Below, one piece after another: positions 37,038 to 46,039 of a stretch of 53,285 nucleotides of DNA (its first letter is position 1; each line of letters opens with the position of its first letter). The notes under the pieces were generated by a model. It saw nothing but the letters and a program-made list of their open reading frames with translations, did no database searches and had not been told where the DNA came from. Position numbers and translations under genes: made by a program. This DNA comes from an uncultured Cytophagales bacterium. Its GTDB lineage: Bacteria > Bacteroidota > Bacteroidia > Cytophagales > Thermonemataceae. The DNA is taken from contig CALEMF010000097.1 in the NCBI GenBank assembly GCA_937911505.1, forward strand, positions 1 to 53,285, given 5' to 3'.

Positions 37038-37341
37038 AAAAATATTTCAAAAAAATTTAACTTTTCTTATCTTATTTCTAGATAAGTATGCTCAAAAAAG
37101 TGTAAGGCGCATATAAATTGCACTTTACCAATATTATGCTGGACAACTTTTAGACCCAATTTAATTTGTAAATAAGCACCCAACCACTCATGATATTTTG
37201 CGCATATCTTTGCAATCGGAATTTTTCTACTTTTTACACTTAGTTATTGTATGTTGGGCTTTTTTGATAAATTTGGGTAACCAATTTTCAGAAGGGTATA
37301 TATGCCTTCTTATTGTCTCATTTGTAAAACACCTATTGGGT

Positions 37342-40212
37342 ATGTTATTTAAAAAATTCTTTCTCTTCTTTTGTTTTCTCTACAGTTTAACTGTCATGTC
37401 CTGGGCGCAGGAGCTGTACAGGAAACAAGGCTTCAAAATTAGCAATATAAAAATACAACCCAATCAATTCAATAACGACGAACTTACGCTTATCATTCAA
37501 TTTGATAGCAAATTTCGTCATGTAATCAACAATATTCGTCAATCTCGCTATAAATTTCATATTGATCTCAAAGACGAGCAAGGACGTACCGTTTACCAAG
37601 ATACTACCAATAATGTAGCGACCCTTGCTACTGAAAACTTTGAGGAGCCAGGCACGGCTTTCACAGAAGGCTTACGTATTCAAATTCCTTACAGAAAAAT
37701 GCAACTTGAAGCGGGAGAACATGCCGTCGTAGCGCAGTTTCACGCACGAACAGGTGAGTACGAAAACCCTCAGCGCTTTCCGATTATCGCTAAACAGGCT
37801 TTTACGATCATCATTCCCAAAAATAAGGAGATTCCTTATGCCGATCAGGAGTTCACTATTCCTGAAATGACGATGGAAAATGAGGAAATTCTACGGGTAA
37901 GAGGTGCAAAAATACGATTTGATTTAGAGGCAGCACAAGCTTATTATGATATTGCTAACCCCAAGGACATCAGTAATTCAGGAGAATTTCAAATCTATGT
38001 ACTCTTAAAAGATAGCTTAGGCAATACCGTATACCACCCCCCTGCTAGACGCACGATGTATGAGGTACAACGTAAGACGGTTAAGCCGCATCCTAATCCA
38101 AGGAAAGGTAACCGCATTGTAGAATATATGGAGTTTTTTATTCCCTATGAAAAGATTAATATGCCTGCTGGGGCCATCCATCCAATTGTAGAGGTATATG
38201 CTTCTAACTACGACAGTACCTTTGTTTTTCCAAGAATCAAGGCGCAGCAAATGCTCTTAGTAAAGCCTTTTAACCAACCTTATGAAAGCCAAACCTTTGA
38301 CTTTACCGAATGGCAAACTAAAGATCAGCAGCAGCAGTTTGGCGTAAATGGTTTTCGTGTAGACTTTAACTGTGAGATTGCCTTTGGCGGTAACGACATC
38401 GCCGGAAGCGAAACAGATCGTAATATGGGATACTATTGTTTGTTCGCTACCTTAGAAAACGACCGAGGAGCAGTCGTTTACCGCGCTCCTTTAGTGCCAA
38501 AAGGCTATCAGCGATCAAAGATGCACTTTGCCTATCTCAACCCCAAGAAAAACGAATTGGTACACGAAGATCGTCTTTTTATTCCATACAAGGATATAGA
38601 TGCCCCAGAAGGCGAGCAGACCCTCGTCCTTAAACTACACGCCTGCGATTATCTGGGGAACCACGTGATCCGTGACTTGAAAGTGGATACCATTCAAATC
38701 AATCAGCCTCCTACTTACTTTTCTAAGGTACGTACTGAGGCAGTAGCTGTCAAACCTGCTAGTGAATGGGACGAAAAAGATCCTGAAATTTCTATTGCTA
38801 AGTCTTACTTAAAGCAAAAAGGACCTGTCGCACCCGATGCACTTTGGCGTATCTGGGTGGGACGAGAGCTCGTCTATGAGTCTGCTAAACGGCGGAATGC
38901 AAGAGAATTAAAAGAAGAAGAGACTGTATTTAGAACCGCCGATGGTGATTCAGTCACTTTTGCTGTTCACGACGATACCTTCATGAGTTATGGTCAGTCG
39001 ATTGGGACTTTTCAGCTCGCCAACTCGCCTGGAGCTTCACAGCAGACTTTTCGAAACCTCAATAAAGGTGCACTTGATGGCGGAATTCTCCATTTTTCAG
39101 AGGTGCCTTTACCACAGGTACGAAGAAATTTACTGACCGTTAATACACAACAGCAATGGGAGAATACCAGTGGCGTGTTGGTAGATTTTGCCTACCGTGT
39201 TACTGACTTTCCTACAGAAGGAAGCCTCATTGTGAAACCGCATTTGATTCGCAATAATCAGCCTTTACCTCTCGAGCAAGTATGGCTAAAGTCTGGAAAA
39301 GCTACTCAAAATTATAAAAAAGAACTGGTGGTAGAAGAAGCAGCTCAAACGCTTACTTGGCTTATTCCGCATTATGCTATTCAAGAAGGTGACCAAGTAG
39401 CCGCTTGGTTTAGCTATGATCAGTATGATTTAGATTTTGGTGCTGTATACGATACAACAAACCTTATGCTTCCTGAAGGCTTGGAAGATATCCAACTGAA
39501 AAAACCAGCAATCACCCTCGATCGGCGCGATGGGCTTATGTGTTTACGTATTGATTGTTCGTACAAAATACCTACTTTTTATTACAAAGACTTGGGGAAA
39601 CGTATTGCTGTCTCTTATCAGTTAACGGCTGGGGAAGGCAACGTGCTCAACGACCTAGTCTTATCAGATAGCCGTGAGGTAGGTAAGCTTCGCCCTGATA
39701 AACCAGAAGGTACTTGGTATTTGTATGTTCCTTTACACACCTTAGAACAATATGCCCAAAACGAGCAAAATGATCATTACGAAAACCTTACCTACCAGCT
39801 AAAACTACAGATAGAAGATTTACAACACGGCGTGCAAGCGTTCGATCTAGATTTACCAAAAGAGAAACTCAAACAAATTACTTGGCGAGTAGAAAGCTAT
39901 GAGCGTAGTAAAATTATCTATCGATATGGCTATTGGACTTTCGCGATTGGCGACCGCATCTTGCATACTTCTGAACTACAAAAACTAGGTGCTAATGAGC
40001 CTTGGCAAACAGATGCTACTGCCGCGGCGCGGGTACACCCTAAAGACCGTCTAGAAGTAGCCTTTTGGGAAGCAACTGACAAGGAAGGTGATGTGCGCAG
40101 AGTGGCTACTTGGCGTGGTACACTAGAAGATTTGAAAAAGAACAGCGGCACGGTGAAGCTGAAGGGAGATAACCTCAAAAAAGGGGTAATAGAGTTTGTC
40201 GTTGGAAATTAA
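37342..40212 (+). CDS. Large secreted protein of repeated beta-sandwich and C2-like domains
   Basis: 956 residues from the ATG at 37342, where a signal peptide begins (KKFFLFFCFLYSLTVMSWAQ). A start at 37198 would put 48 unlikely residues before it. The chain is built from about five beta-sandwich-like units of roughly 130 residues, each showing a xxLKDxxGxxVY-type strand pair (DLKDEQGRTVYQ, LLKDSLGNTVYH, TLENDRGAVVYR) and a later IPYxKI/D motif (IPYRKMQL, IPYEKINMP, IPYKDIDAP). Two C2-like units follow at about 480-575 (ADGDSVTFAVHDDTF, SIGTFQL) and 855-956 (PKDRLEVAFWEATD). The layout beta-beta-beta-C2-beta-beta-C2 suggests an internal duplication. It is 6 bases upstream of a barrel-protein gene. 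Function unknown. Confidence 0.75.
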   Translation: MLFKKFFLFFCFLYSLTVMSWAQELYRKQGFKISNIKIQPNQFNNDELTLIIQFDSKFRHVINNIRQSRYKFHIDLKDEQGRTVYQDTTNNVATLATENFEEPGTAFTEGLRIQIPYRKMQLEAGEHAVVAQFHARTGEYENPQRFPIIAKQAFTIIIPKNKEIPYADQEFTIPEMTMENEEILRVRGAKIRFDLEAAQAYYDIANPKDISNSGEFQIYVLLKDSLGNTVYHPPARRTMYEVQRKTVKPHPNPRKGNRIVEYMEFFIPYEKINMPAGAIHPIVEVYASNYDSTFVFPRIKAQQMLLVKPFNQPYESQTFDFTEWQTKDQQQQFGVNGFRVDFNCEIAFGGNDIAGSETDRNMGYYCLFATLENDRGAVVYRAPLVPKGYQRSKMHFAYLNPKKNELVHEDRLFIPYKDIDAPEGEQTLVLKLHACDYLGNHVIRDLKVDTIQINQPPTYFSKVRTEAVAVKPASEWDEKDPEISIAKSYLKQKGPVAPDALWRIWVGRELVYESAKRRNARELKEEETVFRTADGDSVTFAVHDDTFMSYGQSIGTFQLANSPGASQQTFRNLNKGALDGGILHFSEVPLPQVRRNLLTVNTQQQWENTSGVLVDFAYRVTDFPTEGSLIVKPHLIRNNQPLPLEQVWLKSGKATQNYKKELVVEEAAQTLTWLIPHYAIQEGDQVAAWFSYDQYDLDFGAVYDTTNLMLPEGLEDIQLKKPAITLDRRDGLMCLRIDCSYKIPTFYYKDLGKRIAVSYQLTAGEGNVLNDLVLSDSREVGKLRPDKPEGTWYLYVPLHTLEQYAQNEQNDHYENLTYQLKLQIEDLQHGVQAFDLDLPKEKLKQITWRVESYERSKIIYRYGYWTFAIGDRILHTSELQKLGANEPWQTDATAAARVHPKDRLEVAFWEATDKEGDVRRVATWRGTLEDLKKNSGTVKLKGDNLKKGVIEFVVGN

Positions 40213-40218
40213 AAAGTA

Positions 40219-41505
40219 ATGAAAAAAACTTACAAGTATTACCTACTAGCCTCTTGTATGCTAGTAGGTTTGTTTGCCTCATTTACTGCTGTTGGGCAAA
40301 AAAACTTCGTAGAAGGCTACATCATCTCTTTAGAAGGTGATACACTTCGAGGAATGATAGATTTCCGAAATTCGGAGAAAAATCCTTCTCAGGTTATTTT
40401 TAAGCGAGGGAATCAGGTAGAAAAGTTTTCCCCTTACCAGATTCAGCAATTTGGTGTGAATGGGGAAATATACGTGAGCGCTTCAGTAGAAAAAGAGGTA
40501 AGCCCTGACTATCTGGGTGAGCTAAATGCCCTACCAGACGTAAAACTTGAAAAAGATACCGTTTTTTTACAATCGCTTATAGAAGGTGATAAAAGCTTGT
40601 ATTTCTTTAAGTCAGAGAAAAGAAAAAATAACTTTTATATTGAAGAAAACGGTGCTTATACATTACTACTTCACAAGCGGTACTTTAAAGAAGTCAATGG
40701 TAAAAAGATCATTAGCCACAATCGTTCATATGTGAGTCAGCTCTCAGCTTATTTACAAGACTGCCCTGAGATCAACCAACCGTTAAGCAAGACAGAATAT
40801 AGTTTGAAAAGCTTACGTAAGTTATTTGAAACCTACTATGCCTGTAAAGACGAAAAAATACTCTTTGAGAATAATATAGAGAAAATACCGCCCGAATTTG
40901 GCGTAGTAGCAGGCGCAAGCCTTACCAACGTTAGCTTTAGTAGTGGTAGAGGGGCTTTTACAACCGTGGTAAATGCAGACTACCCCACATCACTTAATTT
41001 TATGGGAGGTATTTATTTCAATTTAATTCGTACCAAAAATGCAGGGAAATGGTCACTTTATAACGAGCTAAGTGTAGTCTCTTATAATTTTGAAGGAGAC
41101 TATACAGATTTCGATTTCACCACCAGAGATGATATTTTTACTTTTACACGTACTGAGTTGAATTATACTTATCTCAAATTATATACCCTACTGCGCTTTA
41201 GATATCCTGTCAATCAATTTGCTCTTTACTTCAACGCCGGGATATCAAATGGTTACGTAATAGCTTCTCGAAACTATGCCCTAGAAGACAGACAGTTGAT
41301 AACAAGTTTGATTACCACGGAGGGAGAAGCAATTGAAGGAGCGAGAGATTACGAGCAAGGTTTAGTAGTAGGTTTGGGTGGTCAATTTAAAAAATTCAGC
41401 CTAGAGGTGCGCTACGAAAGAAGCAATGGTATCTCTCCCAGTGATGGGCTCAATTCTCCTGTGGATAGATTTCAGTTTTTACTAGGCTATCGCTTAAATC
41501 GCTAA
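40219..41505 (+). CDS. Outer-membrane beta-barrel protein with N-terminal soluble domain
   Basis: 428 residues. The signal peptide (YYLLASCMLVGLFASFTAVGQ) is followed by a soluble domain starting NFVEGYIISLEGDTLRGMIDFRN that is common in Cytophagales barrel proteins. After about residue 225 comes an eight-strand-type barrel (EFGVVAGASLTNVSFSSG ... RFQFLLGYRLNR), like PorT/OmpW-size Bacteroidetes families. Co-transcribed with the large repeated secreted protein upstream (6-base gap) and 13 bases before a DJ-1/PfpI gene. Confidence 0.8.
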   Translation: MKKTYKYYLLASCMLVGLFASFTAVGQKNFVEGYIISLEGDTLRGMIDFRNSEKNPSQVIFKRGNQVEKFSPYQIQQFGVNGEIYVSASVEKEVSPDYLGELNALPDVKLEKDTVFLQSLIEGDKSLYFFKSEKRKNNFYIEENGAYTLLLHKRYFKEVNGKKIISHNRSYVSQLSAYLQDCPEINQPLSKTEYSLKSLRKLFETYYACKDEKILFENNIEKIPPEFGVVAGASLTNVSFSSGRGAFTTVVNADYPTSLNFMGGIYFNLIRTKNAGKWSLYNELSVVSYNFEGDYTDFDFTTRDDIFTFTRTELNYTYLKLYTLLRFRYPVNQFALYFNAGISNGYVIASRNYALEDRQLITSLITTEGEAIEGARDYEQGLVVGLGGQFKKFSLEVRYERSNGISPSDGLNSPVDRFQFLLGYRLNR

Positions 41506-41518
41506 TATTACAAACGCC

Positions 41519-42106
41519 ATGAAAAAAAATATTGGTATTTTTATCTTCGACGAGGCAGAAGTATTAGACTTTGCAGGACCCTTTGAGGTCTTTTCGGTGG
41601 CTTCTCAACTATATGATCACTCTCTTTTCGAAGTATTTACCGTTGCTGAGCAGCCAAAAGCCATCACTGCGATCAACGGACTTTCTGTAAATCCTACTTA
41701 CGATTTCCAAAAAGCCCCATCTATAGATATTCTGCTCTTAGCAGGTGGTGAAGGAACGAAACAGCTCCTCGAAAACCAAAAGGTACTTGATTGGATTGCT
41801 AGCACCCATACAACTACTCACTACACGGCTAGTATTTGTTCTGGCGCGCGCATGTTAGGTAAGTTAGGTCTTTTAGATCACCAGCCTTACTGTACTCACC
41901 ACCAAGTGTATGAAGATATGCAACGGCTTGTCTCTACGGGGCAACCACAAAAAGGCCAACGTTTTGTACAAGCTGGTAAAGTTTTCACTTCTGGAGGTAT
42001 TTCAGCCGGTATCGATCTTTCCTTTCATTTATTAGCACTCCTTACCAATAAAGAAGTAGCCGAGCAGACCGCACAGTATATGGAGTATAGAAGGGTATTA
42101 CCATAG
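41519..42106 (+). CDS. DJ-1/PfpI family protein
   Basis: 195 residues of the class-I glutamine amidotransferase-like fold. The catalytic Cys is in the nucleophile elbow ASICSGARMLGKLGLL; FIFDEAEVLDFAGPFEVFS has the conserved Glu/Asp of the isonitrile-hydratase-like group, and FTSGGISAGIDLSFHLL is the C-terminal signature. Members include isonitrile hydratases and transcriptional-regulator N-domains; no HTH is attached here. Likely third gene of the secreted-protein operon. Confidence 0.85.
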   Translation: MKKNIGIFIFDEAEVLDFAGPFEVFSVASQLYDHSLFEVFTVAEQPKAITAINGLSVNPTYDFQKAPSIDILLLAGGEGTKQLLENQKVLDWIASTHTTTHYTASICSGARMLGKLGLLDHQPYCTHHQVYEDMQRLVSTGQPQKGQRFVQAGKVFTSGGISAGIDLSFHLLALLTNKEVAEQTAQYMEYRRVLP

Positions 42107-42184
42107 TAAAGTTTCTTCGGCATTACTACCAAAAAAGTAATCAAACAATAAATACTGCCTTTCTAGCGCTTGAGAATAAGATTC

Positions 42185-42754
42185 TTAGACCTGGTTGTCT
42201 ATCGAAATGTGCGTTAAAAACTGAGCAGGTACCTGATCTACTAGCCAGACCCCGTTCTCACTCTCATAAAAAGCGAAGCCCACTTCATACATCGCTTATG
42301 CGGCTACTTGTAGGAGGGCTACTTTTCCCTTGCGAGCTCCTACCTTTTGAGCAGTTGTGGTGTCTTTACTCAAATGGACGTGATGTCGATTCATTTTCTT
42401 CAATCCTTCCTCAAAGATAATGGAGAGCCACTTTTCCGCTGTGCCGTGGTACAAATGGAGAGGGGGTTCTTTGGGTTGGAGCTGTAAATCTACTGTAACA
42501 GAGTGCCCTTGATTGGCCCTGATAAGGTCTTGCTGATGGTCGATGGTGAAGCGTTTTTTATCATTATTGGCTACTACTTGCTCCAATATTTCCCTAGTGA
42601 TGGGCGTGGGCTTATGCTTATTATATTGGGCAATTAGTATAGGGATAGCCACCCATCCACCTGTTGAGAGTTGGAGGTCGATCTGTTCAGGGCGATGCCT
42701 TAGCACTAGGCTTAAGAATTTACTGATTTTTTTCTCTTCTTGCTTTGTAAGCAC
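42185..42754 (-). pseudogene. kptA: RNA 2'-phosphotransferase KptA with in-frame stop
   Basis: The open frame from 42754 gives 152 residues: RHRPE near residues 19-23, KKRFTID with Arg68, LYHGTAEKWLSIIFEEGL and VHLSKDTTTAQKVGARKGK. It stops at TAA (42296-42298) after LLQVAA. Beyond that stop the same frame continues for 36 codons as AMYEVGFAFYESENGVWL and VDQVPAQFL, exactly the conserved C-terminus of KptA (normal ESxNGVWLTxxVPPxYL), to a TAA at 42185. So one codon, probably Glu or Lys, became TAA. KptA removes a 2'-phosphate from RNA using NAD+. Without the C-terminal strand it is probably inactive. Start 2 bases after gumN/traB. Confidence 0.85.
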
Positions 42755-42756
42755 AA

Positions 42757-43686
42757 TTACACTTTAATTTTAATGGGTTTTACGGTGTAGCCTTTTTGGC
42801 GCAACTGGTAAATCACACCATCTTTTCCTACTAAATGAGCCGCCCCTACAGCAAAGAACACCGCTTGTTGTTTCATAAGCGTTTCCATTTGGGGAATCCA
42901 AGCGTTATTACGTCTTCTTAGCATCAAGTCATACTCATCTTCATTCATATGCTGGGTAGTGAACTTGGCGATTTCATTTAAATCTTGTTCACCGTAGAGG
43001 CGATTTAACTCTTCAAGCTGATCTAAAGAGCTTTCTCCTTCTTCGTGTAAGGCGTTCATTAATAATTCTACTTGTTTTTCAATAGGATAACCATCAAACA
43101 GGAAGCCTGCTTGCTGTTCAACAGTCTCTAAGCCGCCTACCGCCTTTCCTTGGGTTTTGGCGTATTCTTGAAAATATCCATCTAAGGAGCCGCCACCACT
43201 TTCATTCATAAGTGCTTGTAGTTCTTTTTCGTCGCCTTGGGTTACCTTCGCATATTTTTGTGCTACCACCATCTGGTAAATAGCCATAGGTTTCATTTTA
43301 TTGAAGAAGCCCATGCCAATCCCCATTTCACTTTGTAAGTAAGTATCTAGCTCTTCGTATTGCTTTTGGGTAAGGAGATCGCGCATGGTGGTATCAGTAC
43401 CCAATAGGCCGGCTTTCATTACCTGAAAGAGTGCAGTCATATCAATGACAATCTCACCGACTACCTTATCAGATTGATCAAGCTTCTGCTTGATTGTTGA
43501 ATCTTTCTTTACATTATCTGGACTATACAGGTGATGTGTTCCAAATAGATAAGAAGGTTGTTGTAAGTCGTTACCTGAGATTTCCCAGAACACAGAGTTA
43601 GCCAAGTCTTGTGCTGAGAGTGGTTGGATAAGACAACACAACCATATCCAAAAAATATTTTTAAACTGCATAACTGAATCTTTCAT
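42757..43686 (-). CDS. TraB/GumN family exported protein
   Basis: 309 residues with a signal peptide (FKNIFWIWLCCLIQPLSAQ). The family GxxH motif lies in YLFGTHHLYSPD near residues 48-55, and the C-terminal VFFAVGAAHLVGKDGVIYQLRQKGY is the TraB/GumN hallmark (second conserved His). Related Tiki proteins are metalloproteases; the role in Bacteroidetes is unclear. A second start at M6 (MQFKN...) is also possible. It precedes kptA by 2 bases, so the two share an operon. Confidence 0.9.
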   Translation of the reverse strand: MKDSVMQFKNIFWIWLCCLIQPLSAQDLANSVFWEISGNDLQQPSYLFGTHHLYSPDNVKKDSTIKQKLDQSDKVVGEIVIDMTALFQVMKAGLLGTDTTMRDLLTQKQYEELDTYLQSEMGIGMGFFNKMKPMAIYQMVVAQKYAKVTQGDEKELQALMNESGGGSLDGYFQEYAKTQGKAVGGLETVEQQAGFLFDGYPIEKQVELLMNALHEEGESSLDQLEELNRLYGEQDLNEIAKFTTQHMNEDEYDLMLRRRNNAWIPQMETLMKQQAVFFAVGAAHLVGKDGVIYQLRQKGYTVKPIKIKV

Positions 43687-43942
43687 ATGGATATTCTTTA
43701 ATACTTTACCCTATTGAACATGTGTTGTTCTTAGGTATTATGTTAGCGTATTTTCTTTATTGATGGCTTCTATAGAGACAATTTTTGTGCAAGTTTCGTT
43801 TGTCGTTAGCAAAGGATTATGACGTACCTTAAAACGCATTGTATATAAGAAGCATTTGCGGTGGTCAGTTGTTTGATAAAGGGTGCTTATTCTACCTATC
43901 CTAAAGTTACCATACTACTCCGTAAAAGAAAGTAGGTGCTTA

Positions 43943-44902
43943 TTATGCGTGACGCTCTTGGCGAAAAAGTGCCATAAAGTCACTGACCAACTGTTCTACT
44001 TCGCTTGGTGCATACCTTCTAGAGAAATGCACAGGGATCGCTTCTGTTACTTTTGCTGCTTTCATAACACTGGCAGAGGCACTCAAGTAACTGTGAAAGT
44101 TAGTAATCGCCTGTGCACGATCCTCTTCTTTGTAAAAGCATTCTATAAACACTGTTTTACAGTTTTCAAAGTGTTGTATTATTTTCTGGTGATTGGCTGG
44201 ATGGGCGGCATGATCCATAATGACCCCCAGTGAGTCCCCTACCTTTTCTTCTAATAAATGAAATAATGTATCGGCTTGATATGTTTCCCCTTCAATCTCT
44301 ATGAATTGCTTGGGCTCGTTTCTCTCGTAAGCTTTTTTCAAATCACCCACCCAAGCACCACCTTTAAAAGGGGCTTGCTTTAAGTTGATACTAACCTGAT
44401 TGTAGGCTTTAAATAGATAGGCTACTGAAGGAATTTTATGATCGAGTAAGGTATAGGTAACTTTGAAAACATCATTGTTGTAAATGATTCCTTCTTGTAT
44501 ATCCACGATTTGCTTCAAGTCCCAGTGGGGTGGCGTAAGGGTATACACTTGGAAGGTTTGCTCATCAATAATTTCTCGTATTTCGTAGGTAATGGCCTCT
44601 GGTGCAATCAAATTCCAAGTAAATGCCTTCACTTTTGCCTGTACTTGCTGTGCAATCTGCGGCGGTCCGACAATTACTACTGTCTTTTTGATGCCAATTT
44701 GATGTCGTAAAATTTGATCGAAATTAATAAAATGATCAATGTGGGTATGGCTAATAAAGATAGCACGAATACGCTGGCACTCTTTTACAGTTAATGCACT
44801 CGCTTCCCCACACTCGCACAGGTAGTAGCCTGCGTGATTGTCTACACGGATTAAAATGGAGATATCTTCTTGAGGAGTACTCTTAAGTTCGGCTGTAAAC
44901 AT
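43943..44902 (-). CDS. MBL-fold RNase Z-like hydrolase
   Basis: 319 residues. The zinc motif is intact as SHTHIDHF near residues 51-58; then MDHAAHPANHQ, FIECFYKE and a late IPVHFSRRY give the remaining metal ligands in the RNase Z-like order. tRNase Z cuts tRNA 3' ends, but the N-terminus lacks the usual tRNase Z start (LGTSAAVPT-like), so another substrate is possible. It is divergent from fabD with about 105 bases between starts. Confidence 0.75.
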   Translation of the reverse strand: MFTAELKSTPQEDISILIRVDNHAGYYLCECGEASALTVKECQRIRAIFISHTHIDHFINFDQILRHQIGIKKTVVIVGPPQIAQQVQAKVKAFTWNLIAPEAITYEIREIIDEQTFQVYTLTPPHWDLKQIVDIQEGIIYNNDVFKVTYTLLDHKIPSVAYLFKAYNQVSINLKQAPFKGGAWVGDLKKAYERNEPKQFIEIEGETYQADTLFHLLEEKVGDSLGVIMDHAAHPANHQKIIQHFENCKTVFIECFYKEEDRAQAITNFHSYLSASASVMKAAKVTEAIPVHFSRRYAPSEVEQLVSDFMALFRQERHA

Positions 44903-45007
44903 AGGCTGAATGTAAGAAAAAGTAGTACAATCCTTACGGTCTCTTCCAAATATCTCTCAAGTTTTTATAACTTGCCTGCAAAATTTACACACAAAACCTA
45001 CTCACCT

Positions 45008-45895
45008 ATGAAGGCATATGTTTTTCCTGGACAAGGGGCGCAGTTCTCAGGCATGGGAAAAGAGCTTTACGAAAGTAATGACGAAGCAAAAAAGCTATTT
45101 GAGCAAGCCAATGATATTCTGGGCTTTCGCATTACAGACTTGATGTTTGAAGGATCGGAGGAGGATCTTAAACAAACTAAGGTTACCCAGCCCGCTGTAT
45201 TTCTACACTCTGTTATTTTGGCGCTTACTACCACCAATGTAAAGCCCGATATGGTGGCAGGACATTCGTTGGGAGAGTTTTCTGCGTTGGTCGCCAATCA
45301 AACGCTCGCCTTCGAGGATGCTTTAGGGTTAGTTGCCAAGCGGGCCGCAGCGATGCAGCAGGCCTGTGAGAAGAATCCTTCTACCATGGCTGCTATTATC
45401 AACCTAGCGGATGCGGTTGTAGAAGAGATTTGCAAGAAAGTAACAGAAGAAAGTCCAGAGGAATTGGTCGTACCAGCCAATTACAACTCTCCAGGGCAGA
45501 TCGTTATTTCAGGAACAGTACAAGGCATCAATACGGCCTGTGAGCACATGAAGGCAGCAGGCGCCAAACGGGCCATTGTTCTATCGGTCGGCGGTGCTTT
45601 CCACTCACCCCTAATGGCCCCCGCCCACGGAGAACTCAAAGAAGCCATCGAAGCCATCAACTTTAAAACTCCTATTTGTCCTATATACCAAAATGTAAAC
45701 GCGCAATCCACTAGTGATCCTGCTACGATACAAGAAAACCTCATCGCACAGCTTACGTCGCCCGTTCGGTGGGCACACTCTATAGAGCATATGATCGCCG
45801 ATGGCGCTGTAGAATTCATAGAGAGTGGTCCAGGAAAGGTATTACAAGGCTTGGTAAGGAAAATTAATCCGTCTGTCACTACCAAAGGTATTTAA
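45008..45895 (+). CDS. fabD: Malonyl-CoA:ACP transacylase
   Basis: 295 residues from the ATG at 45008; an earlier ATG at 44870 would add 46 unrelated residues. Landmarks: AYVFPGQGAQFSGMG, the catalytic Ser87 in VAGHSLGEFSAL, the oxyanion Arg and Gln-61 in TQPAVFLHS, and the catalytic His in GGAFHSPLMAPA. It moves malonyl from CoA to ACP at the start of fatty-acid elongation. Confidence 0.95.
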   Translation: MKAYVFPGQGAQFSGMGKELYESNDEAKKLFEQANDILGFRITDLMFEGSEEDLKQTKVTQPAVFLHSVILALTTTNVKPDMVAGHSLGEFSALVANQTLAFEDALGLVAKRAAAMQQACEKNPSTMAAIINLADAVVEEICKKVTEESPEELVVPANYNSPGQIVISGTVQGINTACEHMKAAGAKRAIVLSVGGAFHSPLMAPAHGELKEAIEAINFKTPICPIYQNVNAQSTSDPATIQENLIAQLTSPVRWAHSIEHMIADGAVEFIESGPGKVLQGLVRKINPSVTTKGI

Positions 45896-45969
45896 GGCGC
45901 TGTACGCTTCTCTTAATAGTCCTCTTTTCTCAGCGTAGTTGGGTATTTTTGGGGAAGCCTACAGAAAGA

Positions 45970-46000
45970 TTTGTAAAGAATCAGTAAAAAGGTATTTTTG
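45970..46000 (+). promoter_or_regulatory. Strong Bacteroidetes promoter for the antiporter gene
   Basis: TTTG (45970-45973), exactly 19 bases, then TATTTTTG (45993-46000), a perfect TTTG-N19-TAnnTTTG match; ATG is 40 bases on. Confidence 0.8.
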
Positions 46001-46039
46001 TGTTTCATCAATAGCTACCTAAAACAGCGCTAAGCTCGT

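Noticed and set aside
37198..37341. Longer start for the 956-residue secreted protein
   Set aside because: The extra 48 residues would bury the real signal peptide; a -7-like TATCTTTG at 37205-37212 lies inside this stretch.
43883..44233. 116-codon plus-strand frame
   Set aside because: Antisense to the RNase Z-like gene, with many Cys/Phe and no domain signal.
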